Assembly (NCBI GenBank): GCA_051653625.1
Contig: JBOFWM010000028.1
Location: 1-13,745, forward strand
DNA length: 13,745 nt
Direction: 5' to 3'
From: SFDP01 sp051653625
GTDB lineage: Bacteria > Bacillota > Clostridia > Lachnospirales > Lachnospiraceae
Shown here piece after piece: positions 7,175 through 13,745 of this stretch. The notes under the pieces were generated by a model. That model worked only from the letters and a program-made list of their open reading frames with translations. It had not been told where the DNA came from and made no database searches. The position numbers and the translations under genes are program-made. Each line of letters begins with the position of its first letter. Position 1 is the first letter of the stretch.

Positions 7175-9673
7175 GTGAATACTATTTTAAAAAATAAAAC
7201 TATAAATATCAATAAAATATGGGCAATTTGTTTTAGTGTAATCACAGGTTTGGTTATTCTATTTTCTATGAATTTTAATGATTTTAGGAAAACAATTGAT
7301 ACCATTCCGTTAGATGTTGAATGGAGTTTGGAAAAAGATGGAGAATTTGTATCGGATGCCATACGATTGCCTTATGAATTTGATAAAAATGATGCATCAA
7401 CGTATCGTTTTAAAACAATTATTCCTGAAATTAATTTCAAATCAAAGATGCTTACACTATTTGTGTTTTATAAAAATATACGAATTTATATAGATGGTAA
7501 TCTAATCTATGAGCATGTATTTATACCTACATTGTTGAATCAATATAACTCTGGAACAGGAGAAGTTCGAGTTGTGTTGCCATCGGGAAGTAGTGGAAAA
7601 ACGTTGGAGATTGAGTATGATTGTTTATCATACATGGAAAGTAGTTCTTTTTATATGCCAGAGATCCATGATGCAACAAAAAATGTATTTTCACTTTCAA
7701 CGGGTGATATTGCAATATTGTTTATAATGATTGCATTTTTATTTGTAGCTGTTCTTGCATGGATTGTTCATTTTATGACAGATAGTGCAGTACAGAATAA
7801 ATTGGCATATCTATATTTAGGATTCTTTTTTATTTCTATTTCAATATGGGCACTTTGTTATACGCGTTTAATTGAATTATGTATTAATAACTGGTCGTTA
7901 ACAACAACTTTAGAATATGTTTCATTTTATGCAATTCCGATGTCATTATGGCTTTTATATGAAAAGATTTGGGGAAATAAAACGGTTCTAACAAATACCA
8001 TGAAGTATATTTTAGCAATATATTATTCAATAACAGTTTTTGCAAATTTAGTATTTAAAATACCATTTACATTTTTCATAAGTTTTTATCATGTTTTTTT
8101 ATTTATTACAATTTTTATACTTGTATTTGAGCTTATTAGACATTTTAAAAGAGAATCAAAGCAATATAAGCTTTTTGCATGTGGAATGCTTTGTTTTTTA
8201 TTGGCAGGACTTTCGGCATGTTTACAATATTATTTTTTTCCAAGAAAAAATGAACTTAGTATGATTTTTATTGTTCTAATTGCGACTGCAGGTGTATTAT
8301 TTGTAATGAGTGTTCTTGTACTTTCTTCAGAAACTATCAAGAATCATTTTCATCTTGCTATTTCTAAAAATCGTGAATTGGAATATATAAGATATGAGGC
8401 GCTATTTGGAAATTCGAATCAAACATTTTTTGATTGGGATACAACAAATGATACAGCATACATTTCAAATAATTTTAAAGAATTATTTGGTGTAAATGTT
8501 AATTCTAAAAAATTCTTAAAAAGTTTTTGTCATGTAGTGCCATGCTTGGCTGAAAATCAATTACTATTAAGCATTGCTGAGCAACTAAATGATGGTTTAA
8601 GTCATGAGAAAATAGAGGGATCTTTTATCAATACGGAACAGGAAGAAAAGTTTTTTGAAATGGACCTCACTTCTAATTATGATTTTGATGGAAATAGAAC
8701 ACATGTTATTGGAATTGTTAAAGATATAACTGAGGTTGTTAAGCTTGAAGAAGAGCACTTGAAACAAATGCAGTATATCGATATTAATCGCCAATTATAC
8801 GACAATATTCTAGAAGCGGATATTGAAAATAATGTACTAATTGGAGATGCGGCAGAAATATTTGCAGACGGATTAGGATTAAAAGAAGATAAAAGTTTTA
8901 GTAGAGTAATAAAAGCAGTGACAGAGAAGATGACACATCCAGATTTTGTAGATAAATACTTAGAGGTTTTTTCAAGAGAACGTATTTTATCTTTATTCAA
9001 CGATGGAATTAATAGTTTCCAAACAGAGACGTATGAACTAAGTGCGGATGGGACTTATGAATGGTTACAATTAAACGTATTTATTTATAAATCGAATCAT
9101 TTAAAATCAGTTTGTATTATGAGTTTTGTTCAAAATATTACAAAAATTAAAAAGAGAGAATTTGCATTAGTAGAATCTAGTACAAAAGATTACTTGAGTA
9201 AACTTTATAACAAAGGGGCATCTATGCGCCTTATTCATGAAGTATTAGAAAAGTCGAATGAGGAGATAAATTCTCATTCACTCATTCTTGTAGATATTGA
9301 TGAATTTAAAGGGGTCAATGACTCGCTTGGTCATGCAATGGGAGATACCGTTATTATTGATGTTTCAAAAATGTTAGGTAATTTCTTTCGTGAAGAAGAC
9401 ATTGTAGGGCGATTTGGTGGAGATGAGTTCGTTATTTTATTAAAAAATGAGAATGATCTTGATGTATTACGTAAAAAGTGTAGAGAGTTAAATGAAAAAG
9501 TATATATTCGATATGGTGAGGGAGAAAAAAGCAAGCAAATTTCACTAAGTATTGGTGTTGCATGCTATCCACAACATGGAACAGATTATGAAACGTTATT
9601 TGCGAATGCCGATCAGGCTATGTATGAGTCTAAGAAAAAGGGAAGAAATACTTTTACAATTTATGGAGAATAA
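7175..9673 (+). CDS. 7TM-DISM-like sensor diguanylate cyclase (jelly roll / 7TM / PAS / PAS / GGDEF)
   Basis: An 832-residue membrane protein that should make c-di-GMP from two GTP. TM helix about 14-31, an outer beta-rich domain about 40-168, seven TM helices about 175-385, PAS domains about 402-520 and 536-660, and a GGDEF domain about 665-830. The outer domain carries IRIYIDGNLIYEH and an LPSGSSGKTLEIE segment, which I recognise from carbohydrate-binding-like jelly rolls in front of 7TM receptors (7TMR-DISM type); the ligand is unknown. The cyclase is complete: metal-binding D707 in DIDEFK, GGDEF at 748-752, and an inhibitory RxxD site (R739-D742) exactly five residues before it, so product feedback is expected. 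The GTG start is chosen because AGGAG (7161-7165) lies nine bases before it. The next cyclase gene begins 39 bp downstream with no terminator between, indicating an operon. Confidence 0.92.
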   Translation: MNTILKNKTININKIWAICFSVITGLVILFSMNFNDFRKTIDTIPLDVEWSLEKDGEFVSDAIRLPYEFDKNDASTYRFKTIIPEINFKSKMLTLFVFYKNIRIYIDGNLIYEHVFIPTLLNQYNSGTGEVRVVLPSGSSGKTLEIEYDCLSYMESSSFYMPEIHDATKNVFSLSTGDIAILFIMIAFLFVAVLAWIVHFMTDSAVQNKLAYLYLGFFFISISIWALCYTRLIELCINNWSLTTTLEYVSFYAIPMSLWLLYEKIWGNKTVLTNTMKYILAIYYSITVFANLVFKIPFTFFISFYHVFLFITIFILVFELIRHFKRESKQYKLFACGMLCFLLAGLSACLQYYFFPRKNELSMIFIVLIATAGVLFVMSVLVLSSETIKNHFHLAISKNRELEYIRYEALFGNSNQTFFDWDTTNDTAYISNNFKELFGVNVNSKKFLKSFCHVVPCLAENQLLLSIAEQLNDGLSHEKIEGSFINTEQEEKFFEMDLTSNYDFDGNRTHVIGIVKDITEVVKLEEEHLKQMQYIDINRQLYDNILEADIENNVLIGDAAEIFADGLGLKEDKSFSRVIKAVTEKMTHPDFVDKYLEVFSRERILSLFNDGINSFQTETYELSADGTYEWLQLNVFIYKSNHLKSVCIMSFVQNITKIKKREFALVESSTKDYLSKLYNKGASMRLIHEVLEKSNEEINSHSLILVDIDEFKGVNDSLGHAMGDTVIIDVSKMLGNFFREEDIVGRFGGDEFVILLKNENDLDVLRKKCRELNEKVYIRYGEGEKSKQISLSIGVACYPQHGTDYETLFANADQAMYESKKKGRNTFTIYGE

Positions 9674-9712
9674 GAGAGAGGAGTTTGTTCTTAAAACGAA
9701 AGGCGTATATTT

Positions 9713-11374
9713 ATGTTACAATTAGATATTAGGATGTTATTATTTATTATATTGTCATTTTGTTTAAATGTTGGAATCTTTACTTCTGTTGATTTACTTC
9801 TAGAAAATCGTAGGATGAAAAAAGTAATGATTTGGGGTGTCTGTATTTTTAACACACTTTTCTTTGTGAAAATTTTTTCTATTATTGAACGAAAAAATAT
9901 AACAGAGCATTATATCCTTATTATTATTTGTTTATTGATAGAGTTCATCATAATCTATAAAGAACCAATTATGCGTTTAATTTTTGTTTCGTTAACATTT
10001 ACAATACATATGATGATTATTCGTGCAGTAGCAATGGGGATCTATTCTATAGTACTTGGTATTAGTTTATTTGAAGTAAATGAAAGTGTATATGCAATCG
10101 ATACTTTGAATATTACGATAGTACTCCTTGTTATAGTATGTATTGTTATAAGAGGATTCGTCCCTCCTAAAACCATTAAGATCATCAATCAGCATAAGGA
10201 ACAACTGTTGTTTATTACAATTTGGCTTATTTTTGCGAACCTTTATTTTGTATTTCAATCTATTATTTTTTCAACACCTGATCCTTTTCGATTTGTAAAG
10301 TACAATATTATCGCAGTATCTCTTACAATGATTTTTGCTCTATATACAGTACTTGTTTTTACAATGATTACAGGACGTTTACTCGAATATAAGAAAAAAA
10401 CAAATCGTCTTACAGGCATTATGAATGATGAGAAACAATATAAAAGTTCGATTATTGAACAAGCAATACTAGGTTTAGAAATCAATCTAACAAATGATGA
10501 AGTAATTTTTGGATTTGGAAAATCATATGATGTAAAATTCGAAGAAATTAAATGCTATAGCGAGATGATTTTGGCCACTCTTCCCACAAGGATTCATGAG
10601 GATGATTTGAATGACGTTTTGGAGTTTATGAGTATTCAGAATCTTCTAGAACATTATTATTGTGGTGATGTAGATTTAAGTATTGAGTATAGATCAACGA
10701 TAGGGGAGAGTACAGATTATATATGGTTAAGAGTATTCTTTACACTTTATAAAGCTGGAACAACAGATAGCATTGTAGCTTTTTCTTATGCAAAAAACAT
10801 CGATTCTGAAAAGCGTCTTGAACTTGAAGTAAAAGAACGCGCAGAAAGAGATACGTTAACAGGATTATACAATCATGGAATGACGAAAAAACTGGTTAAT
10901 GAATTTATAAAATCCCAAAAGAAACTATCGTATAAGGGGGCATTGTTAATTCTGGATATTGATAATTTTAAACAAATAAATGATAATTTTGGCCATAGTT
11001 TTGGAGATGAAGTCTTATGCAGTATTTCTAATAAATTGAAAAGTTGTTTTCGATGCGGAAGCAATAATGAGTTTCTACGAAAAGAAGATGATATTATAGG
11101 TCGTACTGGTGGAGACGAATTTATGGTTTTTGTGAAAACACCAAATTTAGAGGGATTGCCTGCAAGATTACAAAAAATTTGTGAACTCTTACATGTAACA
11201 TATACGACAGATTCGGGACGCGATATTACAATTTCTACAAGTATAGGCATTGCATTAATTACAAGTTCATCGGATGATTTTAAAACACTCTATTCAAAAG
11301 CTGACGTAGCTTTATATATTTCAAAAGGAAATGGGAAAAATTGTTTTACCTATTATAAGGGAGAGAGTTTTTAA
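9713..11374 (+). CDS. Multi-TM sensor diguanylate cyclase with altered inhibitory site
   Basis: A 553-residue membrane protein. About seven hydrophobic helices fill residues 6-220, followed by a charged linker, a PAS-like region about 245-362, a short helix (KRLELEVKERAERD) and a GGDEF domain about 378-550. The cyclase looks active: D415 in DIDNFK, NDNFGHSFGDE, and GGDEF at 466-470. The product-inhibition site is altered: the position of R in RxxD is K457 (KEDD at 457-460), with an Arg one residue out of place. About ten extra residues around CGSNNEF (448-454) sit just before it compared with the upstream cyclase. I do not recognise the TM sensor; it resembles the general class of five-to-eight-TM input domains. 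The only possible in-frame start is this ATG, because a stop lies at 9692; AAAGG nine bases before it is a modest binding site. It is the second gene of the cyclase operon. Confidence 0.9.
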   Translation: MLQLDIRMLLFIILSFCLNVGIFTSVDLLLENRRMKKVMIWGVCIFNTLFFVKIFSIIERKNITEHYILIIICLLIEFIIIYKEPIMRLIFVSLTFTIHMMIIRAVAMGIYSIVLGISLFEVNESVYAIDTLNITIVLLVIVCIVIRGFVPPKTIKIINQHKEQLLFITIWLIFANLYFVFQSIIFSTPDPFRFVKYNIIAVSLTMIFALYTVLVFTMITGRLLEYKKKTNRLTGIMNDEKQYKSSIIEQAILGLEINLTNDEVIFGFGKSYDVKFEEIKCYSEMILATLPTRIHEDDLNDVLEFMSIQNLLEHYYCGDVDLSIEYRSTIGESTDYIWLRVFFTLYKAGTTDSIVAFSYAKNIDSEKRLELEVKERAERDTLTGLYNHGMTKKLVNEFIKSQKKLSYKGALLILDIDNFKQINDNFGHSFGDEVLCSISNKLKSCFRCGSNNEFLRKEDDIIGRTGGDEFMVFVKTPNLEGLPARLQKICELLHVTYTTDSGRDITISTSIGIALITSSSDDFKTLYSKADVALYISKGNGKNCFTYYKGESF

Positions 11375-11400
11375 GGTGTGAACAATATAGATCGAATGAG

Positions 11401-11440
11401 AAAAGAGAGCTGTAAAGTAAAACTTATCGCTCTCTTTTTT
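11401..11440. terminator. Two-way terminator between the cyclase operon and the EIIC-EAL gene
   Basis: AAAAGAGAGC (11401-11410) and GCTCTCTTTT (11429-11438) are perfect 10-bp complements. The 18-base interior can pair further through AAGT and ACTT. A T-run follows rightward (to 11440) and, because the left arm starts with A's, also leftward. It sits between the stop codons at 11374 and 11444 of convergent genes. Confidence 0.9.
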
Positions 11441-11443
11441 AGG

Positions 11444-13522
11444 TTAAGATTTATTTATATAATCGATTAAGTCTTGAAGTTTTAATGGTTTACTATAAAG
11501 ATACCCTTGATGTCTAGGACAATTTATTTTTTTCAAGATTTTTGCTTGTGTTTCAGTCTCTACATATTCGGCTATTACATATAAGCCAAGTTTATTTGTA
11601 AGCTCAATGATTGAGGAAATAATATCTTGAGTTTTTTGTTCCGTAATATCTTTTATTATTTGCCCATCAAATTTTATGTAATCAATATGATACTTCGCTA
11701 AAGCCTTTACAGATGTTTTTCCCATAGTAAAATCATCTATAGCAATGCTAAATCCTGCATCTTTTAATCTGTCTAATAAAGGATAGCTGTCCTCCGTATT
11801 AAATATATCGGAACTCTCTGATATTTCAATACAAATTTTAATATCCTCGGTAGTTGTGTTTTGGAATAATTCTATAACATAATCGATAAATAAGCTGTTT
11901 TGTAAAGAGGTAGAACTAATATTAATAGAGATTATAAGAGGAATATCTAAGTGTATAATATCATTTTTGATAGTTCTAAATATTTCACGTTCTAATAAAT
12001 CTAAGAAATTCCCTTCTTTTGCTAATTGAATGGCAAGATTCGGTGGAATATATCCAAATTGTGGGTGGTTCCATCTCAAAAGTGACTCCGCACCAAAAAT
12101 TCCTAAATCAACATGTTCTAATGGTTGATAATGAATTTCAAGAGTATTGTTTTTAATTGCCTCTTTTAAATCGAATAAAAGTTGAAGTGCTAGTTTACCT
12201 AATGGGCCATTTAATTCTGTGATATATTCCTCATTTTCATGTTTTACCATTTTAAAATAATATTTTAAAAGTTTTTTAAAATTTGTTATTAAATCAATAG
12301 ATTTATTTTCATGATAAAATTTTATAAATGGATAGTATATAATCGTAGCAACCATTAAGTTTACTAATTGTAGCAAAGAGCCTAAGATGGATTCTGTAGC
12401 ATAATATCCACCAAGTATAATAGGAGTAGTCCAATTTACGCTATGTACTACCATTGGAACAAGTCCACTACTAGTAGCAATGGCGGCAATGATAAACGTA
12501 ATAATAGGGGTAGCTATAAATGGAATAAACATTACTGGATTAAAAATGATTGGAAATCCAAATAACATGATTTCATTAATATTAAAAAGCATTGGAAATA
12601 TCGTTATTGCAGGTAATTTTCGTTCCTTATGTTTATAGATATAACATAATAAAGCAATACCAAAACCAAGTAATGTTCCGCATCCGCCCATGTATACGTA
12701 TAAATCAAAGAAGGTTTTTGTATAGATTTCAGTAGGTTGTAGTCCATTTGCGAGAGCAGCAATATTGTTTTCTTGAGCGACAATAAATACATTTCTACTT
12801 GCAATTTCAATCATATTACTACCGTGCAATCCAAAAAACCAAAAGAAGTTAGTAAAAAAGATATATATTATACCACCAATAAATGTTGGACCTAGCACTA
12901 AAAAGCTATTTGATAATGTAACATAAAATAATTCACAAAGATTGTTGATATCGAATGTTCGAACAACAAGTTGATTAATAGTTGCCAGTATTGTTGCTAC
13001 GATCAATATTGGAATCATTAAATTTAAGGCACCATTTAATGCTAATGTAGAGCCGTCTGATCCTAGAATAAATTTCTTTTGATAATGAATGATTAAATAA
13101 TAAATATAGAGACCAATTAAAGACCAAATAATAGCCATTGGCATTCCTAATCCACCTAAATAACTAGAATCAAATCCTTCTGTACCTAAACCGCATACAA
13201 TTAAATAAGACATCAAGGCTACAACAAAAAGAGAATTTTTATGTTCTTTTACAATTTCATATTCTTGTGCAAAAATGACGCCGATACAAATTGATGTAAA
13301 AACAGATAATGCATTAAAGGTTGCATTGTAGATTGTTCCTAGAATATCAAAAATGAGACCATCTAAAAATGTTTTTATAAATTCTTGATAAACAACAATA
13401 GGAAGACTTCTAAAAACAAGGGCGAAGGACCCGATTGTCAGTATAGGCAATAACATAATTAATGCTTGTTGGATAATTTTAATAAAACTTAAATTATTTA
13501 TATACATAAGTTTGTTTTTCAT
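11444..13522 (-). CDS. PTS sugar permease (EIIC) fused to an EAL c-di-GMP phosphodiesterase domain
   Basis: A 692-residue fusion. Residues about 1-405 are a multi-spanning EIIC domain of the cellobiose/chitobiose/lactose class; about 440-692 are an EAL domain. EIIC marks are FGLHGSNM (230-237), MGGCGTLLGFG (278-288) and FNINEIMLFG (313-322), followed by P and FNP. H233 and E317 match the sugar-contacting His and Glu described for ChbC-type permeases. No EIIB (phosphocysteine) or EIIA (phosphohistidine) domain is present here or in the window. The EAL domain keeps E479 (ESL for EAL), N534, E566, D596-D597, K617, E652 and Q672, so catalysis is plausible, but loop 6 is DDFTMGKTS instead of DDFGTGYSS. 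I infer a sugar sensor that controls c-di-GMP breakdown, possibly with some transport. The start is set by AGGAG seven bases before the ATG; a start 26 codons further up has no binding site. It is transcribed alone, toward the cyclase operon. Confidence 0.93.
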   Translation of the reverse strand: MKNKLMYINNLSFIKIIQQALIMLLPILTIGSFALVFRSLPIVVYQEFIKTFLDGLIFDILGTIYNATFNALSVFTSICIGVIFAQEYEIVKEHKNSLFVVALMSYLIVCGLGTEGFDSSYLGGLGMPMAIIWSLIGLYIYYLIIHYQKKFILGSDGSTLALNGALNLMIPILIVATILATINQLVVRTFDINNLCELFYVTLSNSFLVLGPTFIGGIIYIFFTNFFWFFGLHGSNMIEIASRNVFIVAQENNIAALANGLQPTEIYTKTFFDLYVYMGGCGTLLGFGIALLCYIYKHKERKLPAITIFPMLFNINEIMLFGFPIIFNPVMFIPFIATPIITFIIAAIATSSGLVPMVVHSVNWTTPIILGGYYATESILGSLLQLVNLMVATIIYYPFIKFYHENKSIDLITNFKKLLKYYFKMVKHENEEYITELNGPLGKLALQLLFDLKEAIKNNTLEIHYQPLEHVDLGIFGAESLLRWNHPQFGYIPPNLAIQLAKEGNFLDLLEREIFRTIKNDIIHLDIPLIISINISSTSLQNSLFIDYVIELFQNTTTEDIKICIEISESSDIFNTEDSYPLLDRLKDAGFSIAIDDFTMGKTSVKALAKYHIDYIKFDGQIIKDITEQKTQDIISSIIELTNKLGLYVIAEYVETETQAKILKKINCPRHQGYLYSKPLKLQDLIDYINKS

Positions 13523-13546
13523 ACTAAGTTCTCCTTGAATGTATAT

Positions 13547-13575
13547 TTTATACACTATATTGTATAATATGTGAA
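13547..13575 (-). promoter_or_regulatory. Candidate promoter and operator of the EIIC-EAL gene
   Basis: On the minus strand TTCACA (13570-13575), 17 bases and TATAAA (13547-13552) each match consensus in five of six positions. The spacer holds an imperfect inverted repeat at 13553-13573: CAC-T-ATATT and AATATGTG, pairing except for one extra T. The repeat fills the space between the boxes and overlaps the -35, as repressor or activator sites often do. The leader would be short, about 20 bases. Confidence 0.45.
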
Positions 13576-13615
13576 TAAATAAAACAAGAAATTTGTACAA
13601 AATGAAATATTGTGT

Positions 13616-13635
13616 TGAAATTTATAAAAATTTCA
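13616..13635. repeat. Perfect 8-bp inverted repeat in the intergenic region
   Basis: TGAAATTT (13616-13623), ATAA, AAATTTCA (13628-13635) is a perfect inverted repeat with a four-base centre. It overlaps TTGAAA (13615-13620), a possible -35 box for the rightward gene at 13705, whose -10 could be TTTATT or TATTAT near 13638-13645. It may be an operator for that gene. It is unlikely to be a terminator, because no converging gene ends here. Confidence 0.4.
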
Positions 13636-13704
13636 CTTTTATTATTACGCTGTGTGATTAATAATAAGAAGTATATTATTTAGAATATGGGAGTAGAAAA
13701 GCAG

Positions 13705-13745
13705 ATGAGTAATAAATCACAAAGTAAAAATGGAAATAAAACAAC
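13705..13745 (+). CDS. Start of an unidentified rightward gene, cut by the window edge
   Basis: An ATG is followed by 12 open codons to the window end, reading MSNKSQSKNGNKT. GGGAG (13689-13693) lies 11 bases before it, an acceptable binding site. The visible part is polar and rich in Lys, Ser and Asn, as in a basic cytoplasmic tail, but is too short to identify. It is divergent from the EIIC-EAL gene and shares a 182-base intergenic region with it. Confidence 0.5.
   Translation, partial: MSNKSQSKNGNKT

Noticed and set aside
10873..11250. A 125-codon leftward open frame.
   Set aside because: It is antisense to the conserved GGDEF domain and has no recognisable product or ribosome site; a shadow of the real gene. 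The same applies to the antisense frames near 918-1106, 1521-1835, 4269-4490, 8597-9000, 9331-9534 and 10067-10485.
13523..13600. A 26-residue N-terminal extension of the EIIC-EAL protein.
   Set aside because: The upstream ATG has no ribosome site and the extension covers the likely promoter; the inner ATG has AGGAG at ideal spacing.
1..13745. Mobile elements, CRISPR arrays, tRNA and rRNA genes.
   Set aside because: No transposase or integrase frame, no regularly spaced direct repeats and no RNA gene signatures were seen; the long inverted similarities are explained by paralogous EAL genes.

Overview
The window is AT-rich (roughly 30% GC by eye) with strong AGGAG-type ribosome binding sites, sigma-A-like promoters and U-tract hairpin terminators, which points to a low-GC Gram-positive anaerobe of the Clostridia. 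The pairing of a small Cro/C1-like regulator with a DFN-type Ser/Thr kinase and the 7TM-DISM-type sensor are what I would expect in Lachnospiraceae or close relatives. That placement is inference from general knowledge; no rRNA or marker gene is present.

Layout: (1) 31-477 (-) encodes a small HTH regulator, ended by a terminator at the left edge. (2) Divergent from it, 574-1647 (+) encodes a membrane-anchored Ser/Thr kinase with no normal start codon, followed 39 bp later by 1687-4680 (+), a Cache / degenerate GGDEF / EAL / PAS / PAS protein that looks cut short at its C-terminus. (3) 4720-6954 (-) is a convergent paralogue (Cache / degenerate GGDEF / EAL), sharing a two-way terminator with the preceding gene. 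(4) Divergent from that, 7175-9673 and 9713-11374 (+) form a likely two-gene operon of diguanylate cyclases: one with a jelly-roll plus 7TM sensor and two PAS domains, the other with a multi-TM sensor. (5) 11444-13522 (-) encodes a PTS-type sugar permease (EIIC) fused to an EAL domain, convergent with the cyclase operon across another two-way terminator. (6) At the right edge the first 13 codons of a rightward gene are visible.

Five of the seven complete genes are membrane proteins with cyclic-di-GMP domains. Two have intact GGDEF motifs and should make c-di-GMP; three have EAL domains with all the expected catalytic residues and should degrade it. Each has a different input module: two Cache-type ligand pockets, a carbohydrate-binding-like jelly roll on 7TM, a multi-TM domain, and a sugar permease. 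The window therefore reads as an environmental-sensing island in which several outside signals, some probably sugars, are converted into rises or falls of one second messenger. The kinase/HTH pair may add a phosphorylation input, and the kinase is probably co-transcribed with the first EAL protein. No mobile element, CRISPR array, tRNA, rRNA or recognisable riboswitch was seen, and no gene-free stretch exceeds 300 bases. The longest gaps are 6955-7174 and 13523-13704, described under their promoters and repeats.
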